Part shown: positions 15,866 to 24,760 of the stretch, piece by piece
Layout: each line of letters begins with the position of its first letter
Numbering within the stretch: position 1 is the first letter of the stretch
Source of the DNA: JBEKYD01 sp052148435
GTDB lineage: Bacteria > Acidobacteriota > Terriglobia > Bryobacterales > Bryobacteraceae
DNA length: 64,000 nucleotides
NCBI GenBank assembly: GCA_052148435.1
Contig: JBKQIF010000035.1
Location: forward strand, 1 to 64,000
Direction of reading: 5' to 3'
Notes under the pieces: model-generated
What the model saw: only the letters and a program-made list of their open reading frames with translations
What the model was told of the DNA's origin: nothing
Database searches by the model: none
Program-made: the position numbers and the translations under genes

Positions 15866-18811
15866 GTGATAACGATGGAGAAAACGTCATCGAATATGCC
15901 GGCGCTCAACGGAATTCCGGTTCAGATCCAGGCCCCAACGGCGGCGCCAGTCGTGGATGCCAACGCGCTCCGCCCGGAACTGGAGAGCAGAATTGAAGGC
16001 GAAGTCCGCTTCGATCCGGTTTCTCGCGCGCTCTATTCTACCGATGCCAGCGTCTATGAGATCACCCCGGCAGGCGTTGTTATTCCCAGGAATCGCGAAG
16101 ACATTCTGCGCAGCCTGGAGATTTGCCGGCGTCACCGCTGTCCGATCACGATGCGCGGAGGCGGCACATCCCAGTGCGGCCAGTCGATCGGGACCGGCTT
16201 GCAGATCGACATTTCGAAATACTACAACCGCGTGCTGGAGGTGAATGCCCAGGAGCGGTGGGTCCGGGTGGAACCGGGCATCGTGCTGGATGAACTGAAC
16301 GCGCAACTGGCGCCGTTAGGCCTGCGTTTTGCGCCCGACATTTCCACGGCGAGCCGCGCCACGATAGGTGGCATGATGGCGAACAACGCCGCCGGCGCGC
16401 GCAGCGTGTGGTGGGGCAGGACGATCGACCACGTTCAGGAAATGGTGGTCGCTCTGTCCGATTCGAGCGTGGTTCACTTTCGCGAAATTCCGCGTACTGA
16501 AGTGCCCGCCGGAGACACGCTTGAGGCCACCTGTTATCGCACCGTGCTCGGGCTGGCAAGCGAGCACGCCGCCGAGATCGACCGCCGCTACCCGAAGATC
16601 CTGCGTCACGTGGGCGGCTACAACCTGGACGAGTTTACCGATCCGGCGAAGCCGGTCAATCTCACCCGAATCATGGTCGGCTCCGAGGGGACCTTGGGCA
16701 TCATCCTGGAAGCCAAGCTACGGTTGGTACCGCTGCCGAATGCGAAAGCCGTGATGGTGGTCGTGTTCCATGACCTGCTCGAATCGCTGGCCGCCACGCC
16801 CGTGATCCTGGAGCATAAACCATCGGCCGTCGAGGTGATGGATAAGTCGATTCTGGATTATACCCGCCAGAATGCCACCCTCGACCGCATTCGCACCACG
16901 TATATCGAAGGCGATCCGGCTTCCACTTTATGCGTGGAGCTCTACGCGGACCGGAAAGAGGACCTGCTGCCGCGGCTCCAGGCGCTCGAAGACGATCTGC
17001 GGCGGCGGAAGCTCGGTTACGCGTACCGGTCCGAAACCGACCCGGCATCGCAGGCGAAAATCTGGAGCCTGCGGGAGAACTCGCTGGGCCTCTCGATGGC
17101 CATGAAAGGCGACGCCAAATCGATCTCCTTCGTGGAGGACACCGCGGTTGCACCGGAAAAGCTGCGCGACTATATCGACCGCTTCCTGGGAATTATCCAC
17201 CGCCACGGAACCACGGCCGGAATCTACGCGCATGCTTCGGTCGGGTGCCTGCATGTGAGGCCGGTGATCAATCTCAAGACCGACGAAGGGATTCGGAAGT
17301 TCGAGACCATGGCCCAGGAGGTAGCGGATCTGGTGCTGGAATTCGGCGGCTCGCTTTCCTCCGAACACGGCGATGGCCTCACGCGCAGCCCGTTCAACCG
17401 GCAGATGTTCGGGCCGGTGCTTTATGAGGCGTTTCGGCAGGTCAAACGCACCTTCGATCCCGGCGGAATTTTGAATCCCGGCAAAATTGTGGACGCGCCG
17501 CCGATCGCATCGAATCTGCGTTTCGGGAGGGATTATCAAACGCCGAACCCGCCCACCTGGTTCGACTACTCGGAATTCGGCGGCATGGGCGCCGCGGTGG
17601 AAATGTGTAGCGGCATCGGCGCCTGCCGGAAGAAACTCTCGGGTACGATGTGCCCTTCCTACATGGCCACGCGCGACGAGGCGCACGCCACGCGGGGCCG
17701 CGCCAACGTGTTGCGGCTGGCGATGACGGGGAGTCTCGGGGAGGCGGGACTCGGCGATCAGGGCGTATACGACGTGCTCGATCTGTGCCTGCAGTGCCGG
17801 GCTTGCAAGGCGGAATGCCCGATCGGCGTAGACATGGCGCGGTTCAAGAGCGAGTTCTTGGCGGACTACTGGAAACGTCACGGGACGCCGCTGCGGGCGC
17901 TGGCGCTGGGTAATATCCACCGGCTGTCGGTTTGGGGCAGCCGGTTTGCTCCCCTGTCGAACTGGATTGCGGCCGCGCGGCCCATGCGCTGGGCGATGGA
18001 AAAGCTGCTGGGTATCGACCGCAGGCGCATCCTGCCGGCCTGGAAGCGGCAGACTTTCGAGCGGTGGCTTGCCGGCAATCCTCCGCGGAGTACCATGGCG
18101 GGCGCTCGGGTAACGTTGTTCAACGATACGTTCCTGAATCATTACGATCCCGAGATTGGCATCGCGGCGCTGGCAGTTCTGGAGAAGGGCGGCTGCCAGG
18201 TCGGCGTGGTCCGGCCCGGCTGCTGCGGACGCCCTCTGATTTCGCAGGGGCTGCTAGCCGAAGCTCGGGCGCAGGCCGGTCAAGTGGTGGAAGCTCTGTT
18301 CCCGATCGCGGAGCGCGGTGAGAAGATCCTGTTCTGCGAGCCCAGTTGTCTGTCCGTCTTCAAAGACGACGCAGCGTCCCTTCTGCGGGGCGAGCAGCGG
18401 AATCGGGCTCAGACCGTAGCGAATGCCTGCATGCTGTTCGATGAATTCGCCGCGAAGCTGGACCTGCCGCTCGGACCCGGACCCAGCCGGATTTTGGTGC
18501 ATGGCCACTGCCACCAGAAGTCGCTGGGGCTGTTGCCGGCCACCATGTCGCTGCTCAACCGCATTCCCTCGGCCAAGGTGATCGATCTCGATGCCGGCTG
18601 TTGCGGCATGGCAGGATCGTTCGGCTATTACAAGGAGCATTACGAGATTTCCGAAGTCATCGCCAATCGGCGCTTGCTGGCGGAGGTGCGGAAGATGGAG
18701 CCGGGTGACGTGCTGGTGGCGCCCGGAACCTCGTGCCGCCATCAAGTGACGGAACTAAACGGTGGCAAGGCGCAACATCCCGCCGTGCTGATCCGCGATC
18801 TCTTGAAGTGA
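15866..18811 (+). CDS. FAD/Fe-S 2-hydroxyacid dehydrogenase (GlcD-GlcF-like fusion, YdiJ type)
   Basis: The 981-residue protein fuses a flavin oxidase to an iron-sulfur/CCG module. About residues 60-230 form the FAD-binding domain ('CPITMRGGGTSQCGQSIGTG'). Residues ~240-545 form the FAD-oxidase C domain, including 'GSLSSEHGDGLTRSPFNRQM' with its catalytic histidine. Two ferredoxin-type cysteine clusters begin near C581 ('CSGIGACRKKLSGTMCPSY') and C641 ('CLQCRACKAECP'). Two CCG units follow ('GCCGRPLISQGL', 'GHCHQKSLG', 'DAGCCGMAGSFGY'). Such proteins oxidise D-2-hydroxyacids (glycolate, D-lactate, D-2-hydroxyglutarate) and pass electrons to the quinone pool. GTG 15866 and ATG 15875 are both possible starts. 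It ends the C2-acid operon. Confidence 0.85.
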   Translation: MITMEKTSSNMPALNGIPVQIQAPTAAPVVDANALRPELESRIEGEVRFDPVSRALYSTDASVYEITPAGVVIPRNREDILRSLEICRRHRCPITMRGGGTSQCGQSIGTGLQIDISKYYNRVLEVNAQERWVRVEPGIVLDELNAQLAPLGLRFAPDISTASRATIGGMMANNAAGARSVWWGRTIDHVQEMVVALSDSSVVHFREIPRTEVPAGDTLEATCYRTVLGLASEHAAEIDRRYPKILRHVGGYNLDEFTDPAKPVNLTRIMVGSEGTLGIILEAKLRLVPLPNAKAVMVVVFHDLLESLAATPVILEHKPSAVEVMDKSILDYTRQNATLDRIRTTYIEGDPASTLCVELYADRKEDLLPRLQALEDDLRRRKLGYAYRSETDPASQAKIWSLRENSLGLSMAMKGDAKSISFVEDTAVAPEKLRDYIDRFLGIIHRHGTTAGIYAHASVGCLHVRPVINLKTDEGIRKFETMAQEVADLVLEFGGSLSSEHGDGLTRSPFNRQMFGPVLYEAFRQVKRTFDPGGILNPGKIVDAPPIASNLRFGRDYQTPNPPTWFDYSEFGGMGAAVEMCSGIGACRKKLSGTMCPSYMATRDEAHATRGRANVLRLAMTGSLGEAGLGDQGVYDVLDLCLQCRACKAECPIGVDMARFKSEFLADYWKRHGTPLRALALGNIHRLSVWGSRFAPLSNWIAAARPMRWAMEKLLGIDRRRILPAWKRQTFERWLAGNPPRSTMAGARVTLFNDTFLNHYDPEIGIAALAVLEKGGCQVGVVRPGCCGRPLISQGLLAEARAQAGQVVEALFPIAERGEKILFCEPSCLSVFKDDAASLLRGEQRNRAQTVANACMLFDEFAAKLDLPLGPGPSRILVHGHCHQKSLGLLPATMSLLNRIPSAKVIDLDAGCCGMAGSFGYYKEHYEISEVIANRRLLAEVRKMEPGDVLVAPGTSCRHQVTELNGGKAQHPAVLIRDLLK

Positions 18812-18919
18812 CGGCTCGGAGAAGGACCATCGGGTCCCGCGAGCCCAAAGCACATCCAGCCAGCCTCGCCGGTAGCCTACGGCATTCGCTTCGGACCCCG
18901 TGGCGACTGAGTGCCCGCG

Positions 18920-19072
18920 TCGCCCTTCCAGCGAGCCCCGCGCTGTAGCGGTCACGAGAACAGGCGCCAGGGATGGATGGCCGGCAACGCAGTTCTCGGC
19001 GCGCGCGCGTTGGTTGACCATTCGCCGTCGAGCCCCAGCGAAGGCAGCCTCCAGCGCTGCGGCTCTTCGGCC
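18920..19072 (+). repeat. Mosaic repeat copy at the 5' edge of the catalase remnant
   Basis: Module C ('cccttccagcgagccccgcg', then 'cgagaacaggcgcca', then 'gcagttctcggcgcg') runs into module A at 19013-19032 ('gttgaccattcgccgtcgag'). About 40 bp later the catalase reading frame begins in mid-protein, so the repeat has taken the place of the gene's 5' end. Confidence 0.65.
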
Positions 19073-19715
19073 TTCGCGGATTCCACCGGACTTCCGATGT
19101 TCCCCGATAACGACCCCAACGCAAATCCGCGCGGCTTGGCGATCCGCTTCCACCTAGCCGATTGCGTCCACACCGATATCATTGCCCAGTCGACGGACGG
19201 CTTGCCCATCCGAACCGGCCAGGAGTTCCTCGAATTTCTGCGTGCCGCCGCAGCAAGCGACCCGTCCAGTCCTTCGCCATCGCCGATCGAGATTTCCTTG
19301 GTACACATCCGGCCTCCCTCGCATTCGTGCAGACGCCCAAGCCCAGTCCTGCCAGCTTCGCCAAGGAGACATATTTCGGCATTACAGCGCTACGTTTCAT
19401 CAATCACGCTGGGGTCGCCCGATACGGCCGCCACCGCATTTCGCCGGAATCGGGCGTCGAACATCCAAGTGAGGCGGCGGCCCAAGGCAAGGACGCCAAC
19501 TACCTGTTCGAGGAGCTTACACATCGCTTGGCAACCGGGCTTATCCGATTTCAAATCGCTGTCCAGATCGCCAACGAGCGCGACATCGTGGATGACGCCA
19601 CGGTCCACTGGCCTGAAGAACGGCCCTTGATCCCCCTTGGCACCGTCGCTCTGAACGCGCGGGCCGCAGATAACGAACTGCAGCAGAGGCACATCATCTT
19701 CGACTCAAGCGCGCG
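19073..19715 (+). pseudogene. Small catalase (SrpA-like), truncated at both ends and frameshifted
   Basis: Frame 2 from about 19073 reads 'DSTGLPMFPDNDPNANPRG', 'LAIRFHLADCVHTDIIAQ' and 'RTGQEFLEFLRAAAASDPS', typical of catalase-family peroxidases. At about 19291 homology jumps to frame 1: 'DFLGTHPASLAFVQTPKPSP', 'FAKETYFGITALRFINHAG', 'ANYLFEELTHRLATGLIRF' and 'DIVDDATVHWPEERPLIPLG'. It stops after 'ELQQRHIIFDSS', where an intact protein would go on for about 30 residues. The N-terminal heme-pocket histidine region is missing. No single frame could make enzyme, so this is a dead gene. Mosaic repeat copies sit at both ends (18920-19072 and 19745-19815). Confidence 0.8.
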
Positions 19716-19744
19716 CCGGCACCCGGACTTCACCGACACGACAC

Positions 19745-19815
19745 TCCCGCGTCGGCCTTCGATCTGCGCCACGCGGTGCCGCGCGTTCCACGAGAACACG
19801 CGGCGTGGAAGGACA
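19745..19815 (+). repeat. Mosaic repeat fragment at the 3' edge of the catalase remnant
   Basis: The stretch 'gcggtgccgcgcgttccacg' followed by 'agaacacgcggcg' matches the middle of module C (compare 25415-25460, 'gcgcgcgttccacgagcgca'). It starts where catalase similarity ends. Confidence 0.5.
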
Positions 19816-20032
19816 AGAGCGGTGTGCTAGGCTGGTCTACCGACATGGACCGCATTAACGTGGCGATCGATTCGCACCTACACCGGCGAACCTATGTCGC
19901 GAGAGGTGAACGAAAACATCACCGACTGCGGACGTCCCGCAGCCACGACGATAAGAATCCAACCTTGGGAATTTGTGGCGGTCGCAGAGAGGGAGATGCT
20001 TCGGGCGATCGCCAGGTATCCCAAGAGGACGC
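19816..20032 (+). promoter_or_regulatory. Leader region of the dha operon
   Basis: The 217 bp upstream of dhaK contain no protein-like frame. GGAG-type ribosome-site bases are weak ('ccaagaggacgc' before the ATG). The promoter and any dihydroxyacetone-responsive operator must lie here or further upstream, but no DhaR-type regulator gene is present in the window and no clear palindrome was seen. Confidence 0.3.
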
Positions 20033-21034
20033 ATGAAGAAACTGATCAACGATCCGCAGAATGTGCCGCGGGAGTTCCTGGCGGGGCTGGCTCTGGCGCA
20101 TGCGGATATCCTGAGAGTTTGCCTGGAGCCGGTTTACGTGATCCGGGCTGACGCGCCCGTTCCAGGCAAGACCGGCATTGTGTCGGGTGGCGGCAGCGGC
20201 CACGAACCTTTGCATGTCGGGTTCGTGGGCAAAGGCATGCTCGACGCCGCTTGTCCCGGCCAGGTGTTCACTTCTCCGACGCCGGATCAAATCGAAGCCG
20301 CCGCGCGCGCCGTCAACGGCGGAGCGGGTGTTCTCCATATCGTCAAGAACTACACTGGCGATATCATGAACTTCGAAATGGCCGCTGAACTCTGCCAGGC
20401 CGCGGGCATGGAAGTGCGGGCGGTGGTCATCAACGACGATGTTGCCGTGGAAGACAGCCTGTATACGGCGGGCCGCCGTGGCGTTGGGACAACCGTCCTT
20501 GCGGAAAAGCTCTGCGGAGCGGCGGCCGAGCGCGGCTACGACCTCGCGCGCCTGGAAACGCTCTGCCGCAAGGTCAATGGGAACGGGCGTTCCGTGGGGA
20601 TGGCCCTGACTTCCTGCACCGTCCCGGCGGCCGGCAAACCCACTTTCGAGTTGGGCGAAGACGAGATGGAGATGGGTATCGGCATCCATGGGGAGCCTGG
20701 GCGCGAGCGAATGCCCCTGCTACCCGCCGGGGAACTGACCGCGCGCATGGCGGGGACGGTCCTGGCGGACCTGCGGTTCCGCGGAGGCGACGAAGTTATT
20801 GCCATGGTCAACGGCATGGGGGGCACCCCTTTGATGGAACTCTATCTCGTCTATGGGGAGTTGGAACGGGCTTTGCGAGGGCAGGGCATCCACGTCGCGC
20901 GCCGCCTGGTAGGTAATTACATCACCAGCCTCGAAATGGCCGGCTGCTCGATCACGCTGCTCAAAGCCGATGACGAACTGCTATCGCTATGGGACGATCC
21001 CGTGCTCACTCCGGGGCTGCGCTGGGGGATGTGA
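20033..21034 (+). CDS. dhaK: Dihydroxyacetone kinase subunit DhaK
   Basis: The 333-residue protein carries the DhaK signature 'KTGIVSGGGSGHEPLHVGFV' and the substrate-binding histidine H219 in 'GIGIHGEPGRERMP', which forms the covalent hemiaminal with dihydroxyacetone in characterised DhaK. Other family stretches are 'VLHIVKNYTGDIMNFEMAAE' and 'VNGMGGTPLMELYLVYGELE'. Length matches the E. coli-type subunit (about 330-356 residues), not the larger ATP-dependent single-chain kinase. ATG 20033 was chosen because the DhaK N-terminus ('KKLINDPQNVPREFL') begins exactly there. DhaL follows 4 bp after the stop, then DhaM, so phosphate comes from PEP through the PTS chain rather than from ATP. Confidence 0.95.
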   Translation: MKKLINDPQNVPREFLAGLALAHADILRVCLEPVYVIRADAPVPGKTGIVSGGGSGHEPLHVGFVGKGMLDAACPGQVFTSPTPDQIEAAARAVNGGAGVLHIVKNYTGDIMNFEMAAELCQAAGMEVRAVVINDDVAVEDSLYTAGRRGVGTTVLAEKLCGAAAERGYDLARLETLCRKVNGNGRSVGMALTSCTVPAAGKPTFELGEDEMEMGIGIHGEPGRERMPLLPAGELTARMAGTVLADLRFRGGDEVIAMVNGMGGTPLMELYLVYGELERALRGQGIHVARRLVGNYITSLEMAGCSITLLKADDELLSLWDDPVLTPGLRWGM

Positions 21035-21038
21035 GCGA

Positions 21039-21671
21039 ATGGCCGTGGGCAAGCTAGAAGTGCTGAGATGGCTGGAAGTCCTGCAACAGGTCTACGCCGA
21101 GAATCGACAATGGCTCACGGAATTGGACTCGGCTATCGGCGATGCAGACCACGGGATTAATTTGGACCGTGGCTTCACCGCGGTGAAGGCGGAGTTGGCG
21201 GCGCATGTTCCGACCGATATCCGTTCTGTCTTCCAGATTGTGTCTACCGCCCTCATCCGCCATGTGGGCGGCGCGGCCGGGCCGCTGTACGGCACTTTCT
21301 TTCTTCGGGCCGCCGCGGCCTGCGCCGGGAAGACCGAGTTGGAGGCGGCCGATGTGGTGGCACTGTTCCAGGCGGGCATCGAGGGTGTCCAGCAGCGCGG
21401 TAAAGCAGCCGCGGGCGATAAGACCATGATGGACGCCCTGCTTCCGGCTTTGGACGCGATGCGTAAGGCGAGCGAGGAAGGAGGCGGCATGGCGGCAATC
21501 CTCGACGGGGGCGCGGCGGCGGCCCAAGCGGGGATGCTGGGGACGATTCCGATCGAGGCGCGCAAGGGCCGGGCCAGCTATCTGGGCGCGCGGAGCATCG
21601 GTCACCAGGATCCGGGCGCGACCTCTTCCTACCTGCTGCTCCAGGCGGCCGCGGACACCTGGCGCTCATGA
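21039..21671 (+). CDS. dhaL: Dihydroxyacetone kinase subunit DhaL (ADP-binding)
   Basis: The 210-residue protein has the nucleotide/Mg-binding motif 'SAIGDADHGINLDRGF' near residues 29-44, the family 'ALIRHVGGAAGPLYGTFFLR' and the C-terminal 'GARSIGHQDPGATSSYLLLQ', all diagnostic of DhaL. In PTS-type kinases DhaL holds a permanently bound ADP that is phosphorylated by DhaM and donates to dihydroxyacetone on DhaK. ATG 21039 lies 4 bp after the dhaK stop, and the dhaL stop overlaps the dhaM start by 4 bases (ATGA), so the three are translationally coupled. Confidence 0.95.
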   Translation: MAVGKLEVLRWLEVLQQVYAENRQWLTELDSAIGDADHGINLDRGFTAVKAELAAHVPTDIRSVFQIVSTALIRHVGGAAGPLYGTFFLRAAAACAGKTELEAADVVALFQAGIEGVQQRGKAAAGDKTMMDALLPALDAMRKASEEGGGMAAILDGGAAAAQAGMLGTIPIEARKGRASYLGARSIGHQDPGATSSYLLLQAAADTWRS

Positions 21672-24193
21672 TCGGCCTCGTCATTGTCTCCCACAGCGCC
21701 AAGCTGGCTGAGGGTGTGTGCGATTTGGCGCGGCAGGTGGCGCAAGGAAAAGTGCGGATAGCGGCCGCTGGGGGCGCCGCCGATCCCGAAAACCCCATCG
21801 GTACCGATGCATTCCAAGTGCTCCAGGCCATTGACTCGGTCTACAGCGAGGAAGGAGTGCTGGTGCTTATGGATCTCGGGAGCGCCGTGCTAAGCGCCGA
21901 AACCGCGCTGGAACTCTTGGGCGAGGCGAGACAATCGCACGTCCAATTATGCGCTGCTCCGCTGGTGGAAGGAGCCGTGGCGGCAGCCAGCCTCGCCTCC
22001 GCCGGCGCAAGTCTCGCGGAAATCGCCACCGAAGCGCGTAACGCGCTGGCCGGCAAAGTGGCGCAATTGGGCACAAGTGGCGCGACGCCGCAGGCCGGCG
22101 CCGCCGCTGAAGACACCGGGCCTTTGGAAGAGCTGCTGGTCAAGCTGCCCAATCGTCTCGGACTGCACGCACGACCGGCGGCGCAGTTGGTGCGCCTGAC
22201 GCGGCGTTATCGAGCGCGGGTGACGGTGGCGAACGCGACTCAGCGGACTGGTCCGGCCGCAGGCGACAGCATCAACGGCGTCCTGAGCCTGGGGGCGAGA
22301 CGAGGCCACGAGTTGCGGGTCTGCGCACGAGGACCCGAAGCGCACGATGCGCTCACCGCGCTGGCGGATTTCATCGAATCCGGCTGTGGCGAAAAGGAGA
22401 AACCCGGCAAAGACATTCAGGACCGGCTGCCGCCGCCGTTGGCTTCGCCGTCTCAACACCTGCTCAGCGGCATCCCGGCGTCCGCTGGCATCGCCATCGG
22501 GCCGCTGGTCAAGCTCCGTCCCGCCGCCGTGGAACTGACCCCTCGGGCCATCGGGAGTCCCGAGGCTGAGCGGCAACGCCTGATGGCCGCCATCGGCGGC
22601 GCGCAAGAAGAGACCAGGGCGCTATACGAATGGTCCAATGCTCACCTTGGCGCGGATGAGGCGGGCATTTTCGATGCGCAGTCTCTCTTCCTAGAGGACC
22701 CGGAACTGATTGGCGGAGTGACGCGCATGCTGGTGGAAGACGGGGTTGGCGCGGAGTCCGCCTGGGAGGCGGAGACCTCCAAGCTCTCAGACCGTCTTAA
22801 GGCCCTCGATGACCCCTATCTTCCGGCCCGGGCGGCCGACGTGACGGATGTGGCGGCACGGGTTTTGCGAAGGCTGACCGGTCAAGTGAGCGGCCTGAGG
22901 ATTTTGTGGGAGCCGTCGATTCTCGCGGCGCGTGATCTGACGCCTTCCGAAGTCAGGGACTTCGATCCCGCGATGGCCCTGGGCTTGTGCCTGGAGACGG
23001 GCAGCGCCAGCGCACACAGCGTGATCCTGGCCCGGGCCAGGGGGATTCCGGTGGTCGCCGGATTGGGTCCTGGAATCTCCGCACTGGCCGAGGGAACGAT
23101 TGTGGCTGTGGACGGAGAGCAGGGGACGGTTTGGATTTCACCGGATGCCGGTCGGGTACAGGCGTTGGAAGGCTGCCGCCAAGCTTGGCTGGCCGCTCGC
23201 GGCGCGGCGGAGATGGAGCGGTTGAGACCTGCTGCGACACGCGACGGGCGCCGGATCCGAGTGCTCGCCAATATCAGCGGCGTTGCCGAAGCAGCGGAAG
23301 CCTTGGCCTGTGGAGCCGAGGGTGTGGGTGTACTGCGGACGGAGTTTCTGTTCCTCGGCCGCACGGCCGCACCCGGCGAAGAGGAACAGGTCGCCGCCTA
23401 TCGCGCGATCGCCGAGTCCCTGGGGGAGCGTCAACTCAGCGTCCGCACGCTCGACATCGGTGGCGACAAGAGTCTGCCTTACGTGGAGATCGGCGAGGAA
23501 GCCAACCCATTCCTCGGCTGGCGAGGTATCCGCGTGATGTTGGGCCGGCGCGACCTGTTTCGAACGCAACTCCGTGCCATCCTTCGCGCGGGCGCGGCAC
23601 AGGCAGTCGAGTTGCTGTTGCCGATGATCGCCGCGGTGGACGAGTTGCGCGAGACCAAAGCCATGGTTGGCGAAGCGGAGGCTGAACTGGAACGGGAAGG
23701 GTTACCTTTCCGGAAGAACATCAGGATAGGCATCATGATCGAAGTGCCTGCGGCAGTGGCCGTCGCCGATCAGTTGGCGCAAGAAGCAAGCTTCTTCAGC
23801 ATCGGCAGTAACGATCTGATCCAGTACGTCATGGCTGCCGATCGGACGAACTCCCGCGTGGCGCCGATCGCGGATCCCTTTCAGCCCGCGGTATTGCGAA
23901 TGATCCGCCAAACTATCGAGGCTGGCCGCGCCGCAGGAATCGGCGTGGCCCTGTGTGGCGAACTGGCTGCCGATCCTCTGGCGACACCGCTTCTGCTTGG
24001 CCTGGGACTGGAAGAATTCAGCGTCAGTGCGCCGTTGATCCCCGAACTCAAACGAGCCATCTCGTGTTGGAGCGTGCCGGAAGCAGAAAGCGTGGCGCAT
24101 GAGGCGCTCGCCATGGACTCGAGCCAGGCTGTGAAGCGGCTTCTTCTCGGGGCTGTTGGCGCTCGCCTCAGAGGTCCGAGCCCTGAACCTTGA
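21668..24193 (+). CDS. dhaM: DhaM phosphotransferase: EIIA-HPr-Enzyme I fusion with full-length EI
   Basis: This 841-residue protein has three PTS modules. Residues 1-~135 form the mannose-EIIA-like DhaM domain with H9 in 'LVIVSHSAKL'. Residues ~155-245 form HPr, with H167 in 'GLHARPAAQLV'. Residues ~265-841 form Enzyme I, with H450 in 'TGSASAHSVILARARGIPVV' and a PEP-binding barrel: 'GVGVLRTEFLFLGR', 'VRTLDIGGDKSLPYVEIG', 'FFSIGSNDLIQYVMAADRTN' and the active-site cysteine in 'GVALCGELAADP'. The E. coli DhaM chain is about 470 residues because its EI part is truncated; this one appears complete. It should therefore take phosphate from PEP itself and relay it to DhaL-ADP. EI's usual 'GGRTSHT' reads 'TGSASAHS' here, but the histidine is kept. 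Confidence 0.93.
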   Translation: MIGLVIVSHSAKLAEGVCDLARQVAQGKVRIAAAGGAADPENPIGTDAFQVLQAIDSVYSEEGVLVLMDLGSAVLSAETALELLGEARQSHVQLCAAPLVEGAVAAASLASAGASLAEIATEARNALAGKVAQLGTSGATPQAGAAAEDTGPLEELLVKLPNRLGLHARPAAQLVRLTRRYRARVTVANATQRTGPAAGDSINGVLSLGARRGHELRVCARGPEAHDALTALADFIESGCGEKEKPGKDIQDRLPPPLASPSQHLLSGIPASAGIAIGPLVKLRPAAVELTPRAIGSPEAERQRLMAAIGGAQEETRALYEWSNAHLGADEAGIFDAQSLFLEDPELIGGVTRMLVEDGVGAESAWEAETSKLSDRLKALDDPYLPARAADVTDVAARVLRRLTGQVSGLRILWEPSILAARDLTPSEVRDFDPAMALGLCLETGSASAHSVILARARGIPVVAGLGPGISALAEGTIVAVDGEQGTVWISPDAGRVQALEGCRQAWLAARGAAEMERLRPAATRDGRRIRVLANISGVAEAAEALACGAEGVGVLRTEFLFLGRTAAPGEEEQVAAYRAIAESLGERQLSVRTLDIGGDKSLPYVEIGEEANPFLGWRGIRVMLGRRDLFRTQLRAILRAGAAQAVELLLPMIAAVDELRETKAMVGEAEAELEREGLPFRKNIRIGIMIEVPAAVAVADQLAQEASFFSIGSNDLIQYVMAADRTNSRVAPIADPFQPAVLRMIRQTIEAGRAAGIGVALCGELAADPLATPLLLGLGLEEFSVSAPLIPELKRAISCWSVPEAESVAHEALAMDSSQAVKRLLLGAVGARLRGPSPEP

Positions 24194-24294
24194 GACGGTC
24201 TTGATGTAGTTCTTGTGGCTGGCCGGTTCGGTGAACACGTCAGTGCCTCCGCTAGCATCGGGCGGCAGGCAACCTACGGGTCCAGGTTGCTTTC

Positions 24295-24722
24295 GCCGCG
24301 CCCGTATCGGAGTACTCGGCAACCGTGGAGGGCGTTGATCATTCGCCGTCGAACCCCGGCGCAGTGACTTGAAGGAGCGCGCGCCGTAGCTCTTTGATCT
24401 TCGCCGCATGCGCTGCGCCGATGGCGCGCAGGGTTCAAGCGCGCGCCGGCACGCGAATTTCGCAGGCGGGCGAACCGCTCGCCCGCGCCAACCTTCAGGC
24501 CGCGCCACGCAATGCCGCGCACTCCGCGAGAGGAGGCGGCGCGGGCGGACGCTCGGCGCCGGAGTGCATGGCGAAAGTGACGGGAGTCGATCGTTCGTTC
24601 GCCGTCGAACGACGGCGCAAGCCGCCGAAGAGCCTCGCGCGATGGCGCGCAGGGTGCACGAGCGCGCGCACTTCGCGGAAGCGGCACCCGAGCGCGAACG
24701 CGCCGGCCTTCCGCGGCGTTAT
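24295..24722 (+). repeat. Mosaic repeat, A-B-C-A-B'-C' array
   Basis: Module A at 24334-24353 ('gttgatcattcgccgtcgaa') and 24586-24609 (with a 4-base 'gttc' duplication) are 252 bp apart. Module B lies at 24385-24428 ('cgtagctctttgatcttcgc' then 'gccgatggcgcgcagg'), and module C at 24485-24580 ('aatgccgcgcactccgcgag'). A shortened second unit follows to 24722. Arginine-rich frames on the minus strand with a recurring 'RRGSTAN' peptide come from module A and are not conserved in frame between copies. The 100 bp between the dhaM stop and this block hold a faint protein-like minus-strand stretch but no gene. Confidence 0.72.
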
Positions 24723-24760
24723 TGGACGCCTCGCGGAGCGGGAAGGGGTATGGTGAAAGC

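Noticed and set aside
19776..20036. 86-aa open frame in the dhaK leader
   Set aside because: No ribosome site, basic random-like composition, and it overlaps the dhaK start; treated as leader DNA.
24194..24294. Protein-like minus-strand stretch ('DASGGTDVFTEPASHKNYIK') just after dhaM
   Set aside because: Too short, no start or stop that fits, and I cannot place it in a family. It may be another gene scrap, but evidence is insufficient.
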